Positions 8,395 through 16,297 of a DNA stretch of 64,000 nucleotides are shown here, one piece after another (position 1 is the stretch's first letter; every line of letters begins with the position of its first letter). The stretch comes from Georgenia satyanarayanai (GTDB lineage Bacteria > Actinomycetota > Actinomycetes > Actinomycetales > Actinomycetaceae). The DNA is taken from contig NZ_UETB01000010.1 in NCBI RefSeq assembly GCF_900116375.1, forward strand, positions 62,001-126,000, written 5' to 3'. The position numbers and the translations under genes are program-made. The notes below the pieces were generated by a model. The model had not been told where the DNA came from, did not search any database, and saw only the letters and a list, made by a program, of their open reading frames with translations.

Positions 8395-9260
8395 CAGGAC
8401 ACCGCCCGCAGCCGGGAGGCGGCCGCCCCGGCGTCGGCCGCCACGGCGGGCGCCGCCGCGGCGGGCACCGGACCGGTGGCCTCGCGGGCGCCGTCGGCCA
8501 CGACGTCCAGCCCCGTGGAGGTCAGGCGCACCCGCACCCGGCCGGCGACGCCGCTGCGGCCACGGCCGTGGACGGTCATCTCCCCCGCCTCCACCCGGCC
8601 CCAGCCGCGCCCGAGCCCGCCGGTGCGGGCCTCCCCCGCCCGGAGCACGACGTCGGCGCCGGGCCAGTGCGCCGTGCTCAGCAGCACCGCCCCGCGGGTG
8701 CGCAGCCGCGCCGACAGCAGCCGCCGGTCGCGTGCGCTCAGGGCCCGGCAGTCCCCGACGGCCAGGACGTCGACGCCGTCGACGAGGGCACCGACCACGG
8801 AGGCGGCCTCCGGGCCGGGCCGGGGCACGAGCAGGCTGCGGCCCAGGTGCAGCCCGGCGTCGGCGGCGGCCTGCAGGCCGATGTCCGGCAGCGCCGCGAG
8901 CGCGACCCAGCCCTCCCCCTGCGCGGCGGCCAGGAGGGTGAGGAGGAGCGAGGAGGAGCCGCCGACCTGGACGACGCTGCCCCGGCGCAGCCCGGCGGGC
9001 GGGAAGAAGCCGGCGAGCGGGGCCGGGACGGGCAGGTGGTCCGCGTCGGTGGGCACCCCGGCTCGCGGCGGGACCGGGGCGGGAGCCCCCGGCCCCTCGG
9101 GCGCGGTGTCGGGAGCCGGCGCGGCGGCCAGGTGGGACGCGACGGGGCGGGGGGACGCGGCGTCGTCGGCGGCGACCGCCAGCCGCGTCCGCAGGCCGGC
9201 CGCCGCCTCGGCCCGCTCCAGGGCCCGGCGTGCGGTCGCCATGCGCTCGGCCGGGGTCAT
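8394..9260 (-). CDS. imuA: ImuA-like mutasome protein
   Basis: 288 residues. A RecA-like protein that partners ImuB and DnaE2 in SOS mutagenesis. The fold region is GFFPPAGLRRGSVVQVGGSSSLLLTLLA; the usual Walker A lysine is missing (GGSSSLL in place of GxxxxGKT), so ATP use is doubtful. Later strands, VDVLAVGDCRALSARDRRLLSARLRTRGAVLLS, fit the Walker B region. I chose the ATG at 9260 rather than GTG 9272 or 9266 because GGAGG lies 5 nt before it and both GTGs fall in or beside that site. A perfect LexA box is at 9279-9294. It is transcribed with imuB. Confidence 0.85.
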   Translation of the reverse strand: MTPAERMATARRALERAEAAAGLRTRLAVAADDAASPRPVASHLAAAPAPDTAPEGPGAPAPVPPRAGVPTDADHLPVPAPLAGFFPPAGLRRGSVVQVGGSSSLLLTLLAAAQGEGWVALAALPDIGLQAAADAGLHLGRSLLVPRPGPEAASVVGALVDGVDVLAVGDCRALSARDRRLLSARLRTRGAVLLSTAHWPGADVVLRAGEARTGGLGRGWGRVEAGEMTVHGRGRSGVAGRVRVRLTSTGLDVVADGAREATGPVPAAAAPAVAADAGAAASRLRAVS

Positions 9261-9278
9261 CGCCACCTCCACAGTCTA

Positions 9279-9294
9279 TCGAACAGTTGTTCGA
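9279..9294 (-). promoter_or_regulatory. LexA (SOS) box of imuA-imuB
   Basis: TCGAACAGTTGTTCGA is a perfect 16-bp palindrome equal to the actinobacterial SOS consensus. On the minus strand the -10 TAGACT (9278-9273) follows directly, so the box fills the promoter spacer. Transcription would start just upstream of the ATG at 9260. Confidence 0.95.
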
Positions 9295-9393
9295 TCATGA
9301 CAGGTGGGACTGACATCGTCGGCGTGCCCGTCGCGGCATCCCGCGGCCCCACGCCGTAGGTTGAGAGCGACCCCACTTTCGAGGAGGCCCTTG

Positions 9394-9921
9394 ATGGATC
9401 TGCAGCGCCCCGTTGCACCCGCACCCTACGACCTGCTGCCGCCCGTGCCGTCCTTCACCGTGACGAGCACCGACATCACCGACGGGCAGCCCTTCGACCG
9501 GCAGTTCACCGCCGACGGCGAGAGCGTCTCGCCCCAGCTCGCGTGGTCCGGCTTCCCCGAGGAGACGCAGAGCTTCCTCGTCACCTGCTTCGACCCCGAC
9601 GCCCCCACGCCGGCCGGCTTCTGGCACTGGACCGTCGTCGACCTGCCCGCCGACCTCACCGAGCTCGAGCAGGGCTGGGGCGAGAGCGACCTCATGCTCC
9701 CCGGCGCGGCCTACCACGTGCGCAACGACGGCGGCACCCACGACTTCACCGGCGCGGCCCCGCCCGCCGGGGACCGCCCGCACCGCTACGTCTTCGCCGT
9801 CCACGCGCTCGACACCGACTCCCTCGAGCTCGACGCGGACGACAGCCCGACGAAGGTCTCCTTCACGGCGCTCTTCCACACCATCGCGCGCGCCGTCATC
9901 ACCCCCACCTACCAGCGGTGA
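9394..9921 (+). CDS. YbhB/YbcL family PEBP-like protein
   Basis: 175 residues of the phosphatidylethanolamine-binding-protein fold, the bacterial Raf-kinase-inhibitor-like family, whose true ligand is unclear. Visible signatures: [39 protein letters not shown] (the conserved D-P-D-A-P and H-W segment) and [15 protein letters not shown] near the C-terminus. Length is normal and there is no signal peptide, so it is cytosolic. The ATG at 9394 has GAGGAGG 6 nt upstream. Its stop overlaps the GTG of the next gene by four bases, so the two are co-translated. Confidence 0.9.
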   Translation: MDLQRPVAPAPYDLLPPVPSFTVTSTDITDGQPFDRQFTADGESVSPQLAWSGFPEETQSFLVTCFDPDAPTPAGFWHWTVVDLPADLTELEQGWGESDLMLPGAAYHVRNDGGTHDFTGAAPPAGDRPHRYVFAVHALDTDSLELDADDSPTKVSFTALFHTIARAVITPTYQR

Positions 9922-10505
9922 GCGAGCCGACGACGACGGCGGCGGACGGCTCGGTCCGGTACGGCACCCTCACCTGGGTGCCGGCGCTGCAGCGCCCCGA
10001 CCTGCTCGCCGAGCCGGTGCGTGCCGCCCTCGAGCGACTGGAGGAGGCCGACCGGGTCCACGTCACCGAGATCGACCCGGAGCTCGCCGACACCGCGGCG
10101 ATGACCGAGGCCTACGAGCTGCCGCTGGAGGCCTCGGTCAACTGCGTCCTCGTCGCCGGCAAGCGGGCCGGTGAGGAGCGGGTGGCCGCCTGCGCGGTCC
10201 GCGCGACCACGCGGGCGGACGTCAACTCCACCGTCCGGCGACTGCTCGACGTGCGCAAGGCCTCCTTCTGGCCCACCGACCGCGCCGTGGAGACCTCGGG
10301 CATGGAGTACGGCGGGATCACGCCCGTCGGCCTGCCCGCCGAGTGGCGGCTGCTCGTGGACGCCGCGGTCGCCGGTGGGCCGGTGATCGTCGGAAGCGGC
10401 GTGCGCCGGTCCAAGCTGCTGCTGCCCGGCGAGGTGCTCCTCGCGCTCCCCGGCGCCGAGTCGGTCGAGGGGCTGGGCCTGGCCGCGCAGGGCACCGGGG
10501 AGTGA
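9918..10505 (+). CDS. YbaK/aminoacyl-tRNA deacylase-domain protein
   Basis: 195 residues. The YbaK/ProX fold edits mischarged tRNAs such as Ala- or Cys-tRNA(Pro). Seen here: the substrate-pocket region [22 protein letters not shown], then [21 protein letters not shown] and [13 protein letters not shown], a strongly conserved signature, followed by [19 protein letters not shown] start in a GTGA overlap with the PEBP gene; the stop again overlaps the start of the MFS gene. The three genes look like one operon. Which tRNA it edits cannot be told. Confidence 0.85.
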   Translation: MSEPTTTAADGSVRYGTLTWVPALQRPDLLAEPVRAALERLEEADRVHVTEIDPELADTAAMTEAYELPLEASVNCVLVAGKRAGEERVAACAVRATTRADVNSTVRRLLDVRKASFWPTDRAVETSGMEYGGITPVGLPAEWRLLVDAAVAGGPVIVGSGVRRSKLLLPGEVLLALPGAESVEGLGLAAQGTGE

Positions 10506-11704
10506 GCACCGCCTCCCGCCCCGCGCCGTCGCGCCTCCTGCGCAACGCCCGGGTGGCCACCGGCGCCCTCTTCTTCACGAACGGGGCGCTGTTCTCCAAC
10601 CTGCTGCCCCGCTACCCCGCGATCAAGTCCGGGCTGGACCTGACGAACACCGAGTTCGGGCTCGTCGTCATCGCTTTTCCCGTGGGCGCGATCATCTCCG
10701 GTCTGGCGGCCGCGGCGGCGATCCGCCGTTTCGGGGCGGCGAACGTCGCCGTCATCGGGACCGTGCTCACGGCGGCCGGGCTCGTCGCCGTCGGGTGGGC
10801 GCCGGCGCTGTGGCTGATCGTCGCCGCCCTGTTCGTCGCGGGCTCGGCCGACTCGATCACCGACGTCGGGCAGAACAGCCACGGGATCGCCGTCCAGCGC
10901 GGCTACGGCCGCTCGATCATCAACTCCTTCCACGCGGTGTGGAGCGCCGGGGCGGTGACCGGCGGCCTCATGGGCACGGCGGCGGCCGCGAACGAGGTGC
11001 CGCTCGGCCTGCACCTCACCGTCTCGAGCGTCGTGTGGGTGCTCGTCGCGTTCGTCGCTCGGCGCTTCACGCTCCCGGCCGGGATGTCGGTGGGTCCGCC
11101 GCTCGTCGAGGAGCACCACACCGCCGGCGGCCCTGCGGCCGCGTGGCTGCGCCGCCCGCCGGTGCTCCTCGCGGCGCTCGTCCTCATCGCGATGAGCGGG
11201 ACGATGGTCGAGGACGCCGGCAACACGTGGTCGGCGGTCTTCCTCACCCAGGAGCTCGACGCCGGCCCGGCCCTGGCGGGTCTCGCCTTCGTCGCGACGG
11301 TCGGGGCCCAGTTCGTGGGCCGGGTGCTCGGGGACCCGATGACCGACCGCCTCGGTCAGCGCGCCGTCGCCCGCCTGGGTGCCGCCCTCATCATCGTCGG
11401 GATGGGGCTCGTGGTCCTCGGGCCGTCCTCCGTCGCCGTCATCGCCGGCTTCGCGCTGGCCGGCTTCGGCTCCGCCACGCTCGTGCCCGCCGCGATGAAC
11501 GCGGCCGACGACATGCCGGGCATGCGGGCCGGGAACGCCCTCACCATCGTCTCCTGGCTCATGCGCGTGGCCTTCGTCGTCTCCCCGCCGCTCGTCGGGG
11601 CGATCGGTGACGCCGCCGGCCTGCGGGCCGGCCTGGCCGTCGTGCCGGTCCTCGCGGTCGGGACGCTGCTGCTGGCGGGGGTGCTGCGCGGGCGGGAGCG
11701 CTGA
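10502..11704 (+). CDS. MFS transporter
   Basis: 400 residues with about twelve hydrophobic segments, typical of the major facilitator superfamily. The loop ITDVGQNSHGIAVQRGYGRS and the NSFHAVWSAGAVTGGLMG segment (helix 5) resemble the FucP/YbjJ-like branch. DPMTDRLGQRAVARLG is the cytoplasmic loop motif between helices 8 and 9. GTG start overlapping the previous stop (GTGA at 10502-10505). Substrate unknown. It is the last gene of a three-gene plus-strand operon; the next gene has its own promoter. Confidence 0.85.
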   Translation: MSTASRPAPSRLLRNARVATGALFFTNGALFSNLLPRYPAIKSGLDLTNTEFGLVVIAFPVGAIISGLAAAAAIRRFGAANVAVIGTVLTAAGLVAVGWAPALWLIVAALFVAGSADSITDVGQNSHGIAVQRGYGRSIINSFHAVWSAGAVTGGLMGTAAAANEVPLGLHLTVSSVVWVLVAFVARRFTLPAGMSVGPPLVEEHHTAGGPAAAWLRRPPVLLAALVLIAMSGTMVEDAGNTWSAVFLTQELDAGPALAGLAFVATVGAQFVGRVLGDPMTDRLGQRAVARLGAALIIVGMGLVVLGPSSVAVIAGFALAGFGSATLVPAAMNAADDMPGMRAGNALTIVSWLMRVAFVVSPPLVGAIGDAAGLRAGLAVVPVLAVGTLLLAGVLRGRER

Positions 11705-11736
11705 GCCAAGCGCGCACGGCGGCGTGCCGCCACACC

Positions 11737-11742
11737 TATGCT
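11737..11742 (+). promoter_or_regulatory. Leaderless-type -10 element TATGCT of the YcaO gene
   Basis: TATGCT, then 7 nt, then the ATG at 11750. There is no ribosome-binding site, fitting a leaderless transcript that starts at the ATG. Confidence 0.55.
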
Positions 11743-11749
11743 GGCCGTG

Positions 11750-12958
11750 ATGAGCCAGATCACACCCGCCCGCGTGCGCGACCTCCTCGACCCCGCGGCC
11801 GGTCTGGCCCGCTCGTTCCAGATCGTCCGGCACCCCGATCCGCCCCACCTCTACCTCATGGTCGTCGACATCGGGACCCGGTTCGGCGGGACGGACGAGC
11901 CGACGCTCCACGACCTCACCGGCGCCTACGACCTGCGCGCCGACGGTGCCGCTCTGCGCGGGCTGGGTGAGGCCGTGGAGCGGCGCGCACTCGCCCCGCT
12001 GCCCGGTGAGGGCGTGGCCGGCACACGGGCGGCTCTCGCCGCGTCGGGCGAGCCGCTCGCGCCTGCGGACGAGTGGCCCGGCCACTTCCCCCTGGCCGAC
12101 GACGACGCGACGACGTGGTACACCGCCGAGCGCCTCGGTGACGACTCCCGCGTGCTCGTCCCCGCCGAGTGGGTGGACTGCCCCGTTCAGGGTCCTGCCG
12201 CCGAGTGGTGGGAGGGCACGCCGTCCGGGGCGGCCGCGCACACCACCGTCGAGGCGGCGACGGCGACCGCCGTGAGCGAGGTGCTCGAGCGGGATGCCCT
12301 CATGCGGGCCTGGTACCGGCAGGACCGCGCCGACGCGGTCGAGCTCGACCTCACCTCCCCGCACCCCGACCTCCGCCGGCTCGTGGACGACCAGCCCGGG
12401 GTCCGCGTCCGGGCGGCGCGCCTCCACACGGCCCTTGCCGGCCGCTTCGCCTACGTCGCCTGGGTCGACGACGGCACCACGGTGGGCACCGGTGCGACCC
12501 TCGCGGCCGACGACACCGCCGGAGCCGCTCGCTCCGTGCTCGAGGCGTGGCAGATCTACCTCGCGCTCCGCACCCGCGCGAAGGAGCCGCGGCCCGCGGG
12601 CCGCGGCTCCTTCGTCGACCAGGGTGAGGCCCGCTGCGACTTCTGGGCGTACGGCGAGGGCCGGGCGGCGATGGCCGAGTGGGCTCGGGGACTGCGCCCG
12701 GTCGAGCCCCTCGACCAGACCCCCTCCCCTCAGGCTGGGACCGACCTCGTCTCCGAGCTCGTCTCGGTCGGGCTGCCGGTCCTGCGCGTCGACCTCGGTC
12801 CTCGCCTGCCGGCGGCCGTGCGGGCCGCCGGGTTCGTCGCCGTCAAGGTGCTCGTGGGCGGGACGCACCCGCTGGTCCTCGAGGAGCGCGCGGCGTGGTC
12901 CTTCGTCGACCCGCTGCTGGGCGAGCGGCGGCCGGTCCCCTACCAGCCGCTCATCTGA
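11750..12958 (+). CDS. YcaO-domain protein (RiPP-modifying ATP-dependent cyclodehydratase-like)
   Basis: 402 residues. YcaO proteins activate peptide backbone amides with ATP to form azolines, thioamides or amidines. Conserved features: GLGEAVERRAL at about 71-81 and TVEAATATAVSEVLERDALM at about 166-185, the nucleotide/Mg-binding glutamate motifs, then VKVLVGGTHP near the end. The C-terminus RRPVPYQPLI is only roughly like the PxPxP tail of azoline-forming members. No E1-like, TfuA or dehydrogenase partner is nearby. Its 3-prime end overlaps the convergent daptide-type methyltransferase gene by 8 bp. It may act on the peptides of the adjoining RiPP operon, but the separate promoter and opposite strand leave that open. 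Confidence 0.75.
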   Translation: MSQITPARVRDLLDPAAGLARSFQIVRHPDPPHLYLMVVDIGTRFGGTDEPTLHDLTGAYDLRADGAALRGLGEAVERRALAPLPGEGVAGTRAALAASGEPLAPADEWPGHFPLADDDATTWYTAERLGDDSRVLVPAEWVDCPVQGPAAEWWEGTPSGAAAHTTVEAATATAVSEVLERDALMRAWYRQDRADAVELDLTSPHPDLRRLVDDQPGVRVRAARLHTALAGRFAYVAWVDDGTTVGTGATLAADDTAGAARSVLEAWQIYLALRTRAKEPRPAGRGSFVDQGEARCDFWAYGEGRAAMAEWARGLRPVEPLDQTPSPQAGTDLVSELVSVGLPVLRVDLGPRLPAAVRAAGFVAVKVLVGGTHPLVLEERAAWSFVDPLLGERRPVPYQPLI

Positions 12959-13757
12959 GCGTCACGAGGACGGTCCCGAAGCGCGTGCCCGACGTCGCCA
13001 CGGGCTCCACATCCACGAGCTCGAACCCCGCCTGGGTCGTCTCCTCGAGCAGCTCGCTCCTCGTGAGCAGCCGCACGCGTGACGTGCACACGTCCACGAC
13101 GCCGTCCTCACCTGCCTCGAGCGGGAGCGGCAGGACCGCGACGTCCCGGTAGCCCGCGCCGCGCGGGCGGTGCTCGGTGAGGAGGAAGCCGCGCCCCTCC
13201 TCGGTCCACACCGGGTCCGCCGCCTCCTCCGGCGCGTCCTCGCCCGTGTCCTCCGCCACCGACACGACGACCTGGCCACCGGGCGCCAGGTGCTGGCGGA
13301 TGCGGTCGTAGAGACGCCGGCGAGCGGCCGGGTCGAGCAGCGTCACCGAGGTCGTCCCCAGGACGACGGCACCGAAGAGCTCGTCCAGGGCGATCTCACT
13401 CATGTCCGCGCGGACCATCCGCAGCCGGTCACGGAAGCTGCGCGGAGCGTCGTCCAGCCGCTTCTCGAGCCGGGCGAGCATGGCGGCGGACAGGTCGACG
13501 GCGGTCACGGACCTGCCGAGGGCGAGCAGCGGCAGCGTGAGGCGCCCCTCCCCGGCCGCCAGCTCGAGGACCGGACCCGTCGTCCGTGCGACGGCGCGCA
13601 GGACCTCGCGGACCTCGACGTGGTCGGCCCGGACGATCGCGGCGTAGACCTCCGCGCCGACGTCGTCGTACAGGTCGTGGACGACGACGCGGGCGCTGGT
13701 CCCGGCGAGCAGGCGGAGGACCGGGGCCGGGAGCCGGTCGGTGGCCGGTGCGCTCAT
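12951..13757 (-). CDS. Daptide-type SAM-dependent N-methyltransferase (MpaM-like)
   Basis: 268 residues, class I methyltransferase. SAM loop PVLELAAGEGRLTLPLLALG at about 62-81, then TAVDLS with the ribose-binding acid, and LAPGGQVVVSV in the C-terminal sheet. In daptide pathways such an enzyme puts two methyl groups on the amine made at the peptide C-terminus by the aminotransferase. That role is inferred from position: it is the last gene of the RiPP operon and its ATG overlaps the LanKC stop (ATGA at 13757-13754). An N-terminal amine or side-chain target is possible. Confidence 0.75.
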   Translation of the reverse strand: MSAPATDRLPAPVLRLLAGTSARVVVHDLYDDVGAEVYAAIVRADHVEVREVLRAVARTTGPVLELAAGEGRLTLPLLALGRSVTAVDLSAAMLARLEKRLDDAPRSFRDRLRMVRADMSEIALDELFGAVVLGTTSVTLLDPAARRRLYDRIRQHLAPGGQVVVSVAEDTGEDAPEEAADPVWTEEGRGFLLTEHRPRGAGYRDVAVLPLPLEAGEDGVVDVCTSRVRLLTRSELLEETTQAGFELVDVEPVATSGTRFGTVLVTLR

Positions 13758-16297
13758 CGGACGGCCCCGAGCGCGCCCCGCCCGGCGGCCGCCGGCTGGC
13801 GGGCGTTGCTGCCGAGGAAGGGGACTCCGAGGGGCTCACCGGTCCGAGCGGCTCGCAGGGCGAGTGCGACCCCGACCGACCCGGTCGTGAGGTCCGTCGA
13901 CAGCCGCAGCTGCTCCTGACCGAGGAAGGAGACCTGGTCGGCGTCTCCGACGGCGTACAGGTCGAGGAGGCCGAGGTGGGCCCTGACGGCCGGGTCGTCC
14001 GCCGCCCGACCCGCGTGGACGAGGGTGAGCAGGGCACCGGCCTGACCGTGCAGCCAGCCCGCGCTGCCGAGGACGGCGCGCTCGGCGGCAGCGGTGAGGT
14101 CACGGGCGGCGTCGGCGACCCACGGCTCGTCGACGTGGCGCCCGAGCTCTCGCAGGACGAGCGCGACCCCGCCGCTGCCCGAGCCGAGCGCCGTGTGCAG
14201 GCGCCACCGCTGCTCGCTCGCCTCGCCCCAGCGCAGCACCGCGAGGTCGCGGCGCAGGGCCTGGCGTGCCAGCCCGAGGTGGCGCTCCTCGGCCGTGTGC
14301 TCGAAGAGCCGCAGCGCCAGCAGCGCCGCACCGGTCCAGCCGTACCACAGGCCGGTGCGCGGGTGCGGCTCCGGGGCAGCGGTGACGTCAGCGGCGAGCT
14401 TGTCGGCCAGCGCGAGGGCGCGGTCGAGGCCGGAGGCGTCCGCTCCGCCGGAGTAGCGGTCGAGCAGGAGGAGCCCGATCCCGGCGGCGCCGTCGGCGAT
14501 GCTCGGGCCCAGCCCGACCAGCGGCAGCGCGGTGAGGTGCGCAGCCACGTGCGCGGCGTCCTCCGGGCGGCCCAGGGCGTCGAGGGTGTGGACCACGCCG
14601 GCCAGCCCGGTGGCGAAGCCGGGTCCGAGCCCCCGCGTACGGTCGAGGCCGTCGAACAGCCACTGGACGTGCTCCTCGGGCACCTCGACGCCGAGCTGCT
14701 GAAGCCCCCACAGCACCCCGGTCGCACCGTGCGCGAACGTCGTCCCGCCGGATCCCACGGTGAACTGCCCGATGTCCCCGGGGAACAGGCGGTCCTCCCG
14801 CTCGGGCGTGACCGGACCCAGGACGCCGGCGAGGACCCGGGCCTCGGCGTCGTCGTGGCCGTCCAGGGTGACGGTCTCGCCGGGGTGGGCGGCGGAGCCC
14901 GCTGCCGCGGCGAGGTCGGAGCGGACGGAGGCGACGAAGGAGCTCGGGACCGGGAACCGGGCGCGGACTGCGTCGATCAGCTGCTCGGCCTTTCCCTCCT
15001 GCCAGGGCAGGACGACGGTCATCGGCAGGAAGACCGACAGCCGGGTGCACGCGAGCGCGTAGCGGTCCACGGCGGTGCCGCGAACCGTGGCGGGCGCCCG
15101 GAAGCCGGGAGCGCCGATCCGCGGGGAGAAGTTCTCGACGTCGTCCGTGGCGGTCTCGAGGTCGATGAAGAAGACACGATCGTCCGCCGTCACCATGACG
15201 TTGTTGGGATGGAGGTCGCCGAAGACGACGCCACGCTCGTGCATGGCCCGCAGCGAGGTGTCGATGTCAGCAAGGACTCGCAGGGCCCACTCGGTGTAGC
15301 GGTCGTGGTCGCCGGGCTCCGGAACGGCCCCCGACAGGGCGGGGTTGCGTTCGCGCAACGCCTGGGCGAGCGTCACGCCGTCGACGAACTCGCGGGCGAG
15401 GAAGTAGTGCTCGTGACCGCGTCGGTAGTCCACCAGCCTCGGGATGGCCGGCACGTCCGCGAGGACCTCCAGGGCCCAGCGTTCGCGCTCGAGTCTCGTG
15501 ACGCCGTCGGCACCGGCCTCGTCGAGCCCGGCCAGCGGGCGCCCCTCCTTGAGAAGCACGGGTGAGCCGTCGCGGGTGTCCACCGCCCGGTAGACGCCAC
15601 CCCCGTTGGAGAAGTGCAGCGCCGCCTCGGGGCGGAACGGGAAGTCGCTCAGCGTGCCCGCACCGCGGGCCGCCACCGCCTCCTCGAGAATCTCCGGCAG
15701 CTCCACCCACGGCGGCACGCGGAACCCGGGCTTGCGCACGTCGGGCTCCAGCGTGCCGTCGGGCCGGCGCAGGCACGGCACCATCCGGCCGTCCGGCCCG
15801 GGGCCGCTGATGTGGCTGAAGCCGCCGTACCGCACGTACAGCGGACCGCGGCGCCACCGCAGGTCACTGAGGACGTAGGGACCCTCCTCGCCGTCGAGGA
15901 GCTCCCCCAGCTCGGTGAGGACCCGCTCCAGCTCCGCGGTGCCGGCGGGAAAGATGGTGATGAACTTGCCGCTGGAGCCGCGGTCCCCGTACTTGCTGTT
16001 GCGGAAGAACAGCATGCGCGGCCCCCGGAGGTGCTTGAAGGCCACCTCGTGGTCGGCGCAGTAGCCGGCCACGGTCTCGAGCACACGTTCGGCGCTGTCC
16101 GGGGTGGCGGAGACGTGGATCTTCCAGCCCTGCTCGGGCAGCGTGCGGTCCGGGACCGTGAGGACGGTCCACTCCTCGTTCGTGGCCCTCGTCCAACCGT
16201 CCGGGACTGCCACGTCGAAGTGCGAGTCGTCGTCCACCCGGACGACGTCGTAGTACGGCGTGCCCGCCGGGCAGAAGAACTGGTACTGCGTGTTCAC
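13754..16297 (-). CDS. Class III lanthionine synthetase LanKC
   Basis: 847 residues, full family length. Three parts: an N-terminal lyase-like domain (about 1-225); a Ser/Thr-kinase-like domain with GGGVYRAVD (about 230), LLKEGRP, catalytic loop VVFGDLHPNNVMV (about 357) and metal-binding FIDLETA; and a C-terminal LanC-like domain with WYGWTGAALL (about 650), TALGSGSGGVALV and GWLHGQAGALL (about 744). The cyclase lacks the Cys/Cys/His zinc ligands, which defines LanKC rather than LanM/LanL. The enzyme phosphorylates Ser/Thr and eliminates phosphate to give dehydro residues, then adds cysteine thiols. Both precursors here lack cysteine, so only dehydration could follow. GTG start in a GTGA overlap with the protease stop; GAGGAG is upstream. 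Confidence 0.9.
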   Translation of the reverse strand: MNTQYQFFCPAGTPYYDVVRVDDDSHFDVAVPDGWTRATNEEWTVLTVPDRTLPEQGWKIHVSATPDSAERVLETVAGYCADHEVAFKHLRGPRMLFFRNSKYGDRGSSGKFITIFPAGTAELERVLTELGELLDGEEGPYVLSDLRWRRGPLYVRYGGFSHISGPGPDGRMVPCLRRPDGTLEPDVRKPGFRVPPWVELPEILEEAVAARGAGTLSDFPFRPEAALHFSNGGGVYRAVDTRDGSPVLLKEGRPLAGLDEAGADGVTRLERERWALEVLADVPAIPRLVDYRRGHEHYFLAREFVDGVTLAQALRERNPALSGAVPEPGDHDRYTEWALRVLADIDTSLRAMHERGVVFGDLHPNNVMVTADDRVFFIDLETATDDVENFSPRIGAPGFRAPATVRGTAVDRYALACTRLSVFLPMTVVLPWQEGKAEQLIDAVRARFPVPSSFVASVRSDLAAAAGSAAHPGETVTLDGHDDAEARVLAGVLGPVTPEREDRLFPGDIGQFTVGSGGTTFAHGATGVLWGLQQLGVEVPEEHVQWLFDGLDRTRGLGPGFATGLAGVVHTLDALGRPEDAAHVAAHLTALPLVGLGPSIADGAAGIGLLLLDRYSGGADASGLDRALALADKLAADVTAAPEPHPRTGLWYGWTGAALLALRLFEHTAEERHLGLARQALRRDLAVLRWGEASEQRWRLHTALGSGSGGVALVLRELGRHVDEPWVADAARDLTAAAERAVLGSAGWLHGQAGALLTLVHAGRAADDPAVRAHLGLLDLYAVGDADQVSFLGQEQLRLSTDLTTGSVGVALALRAARTGEPLGVPFLGSNARQPAAAGRGALGAVR

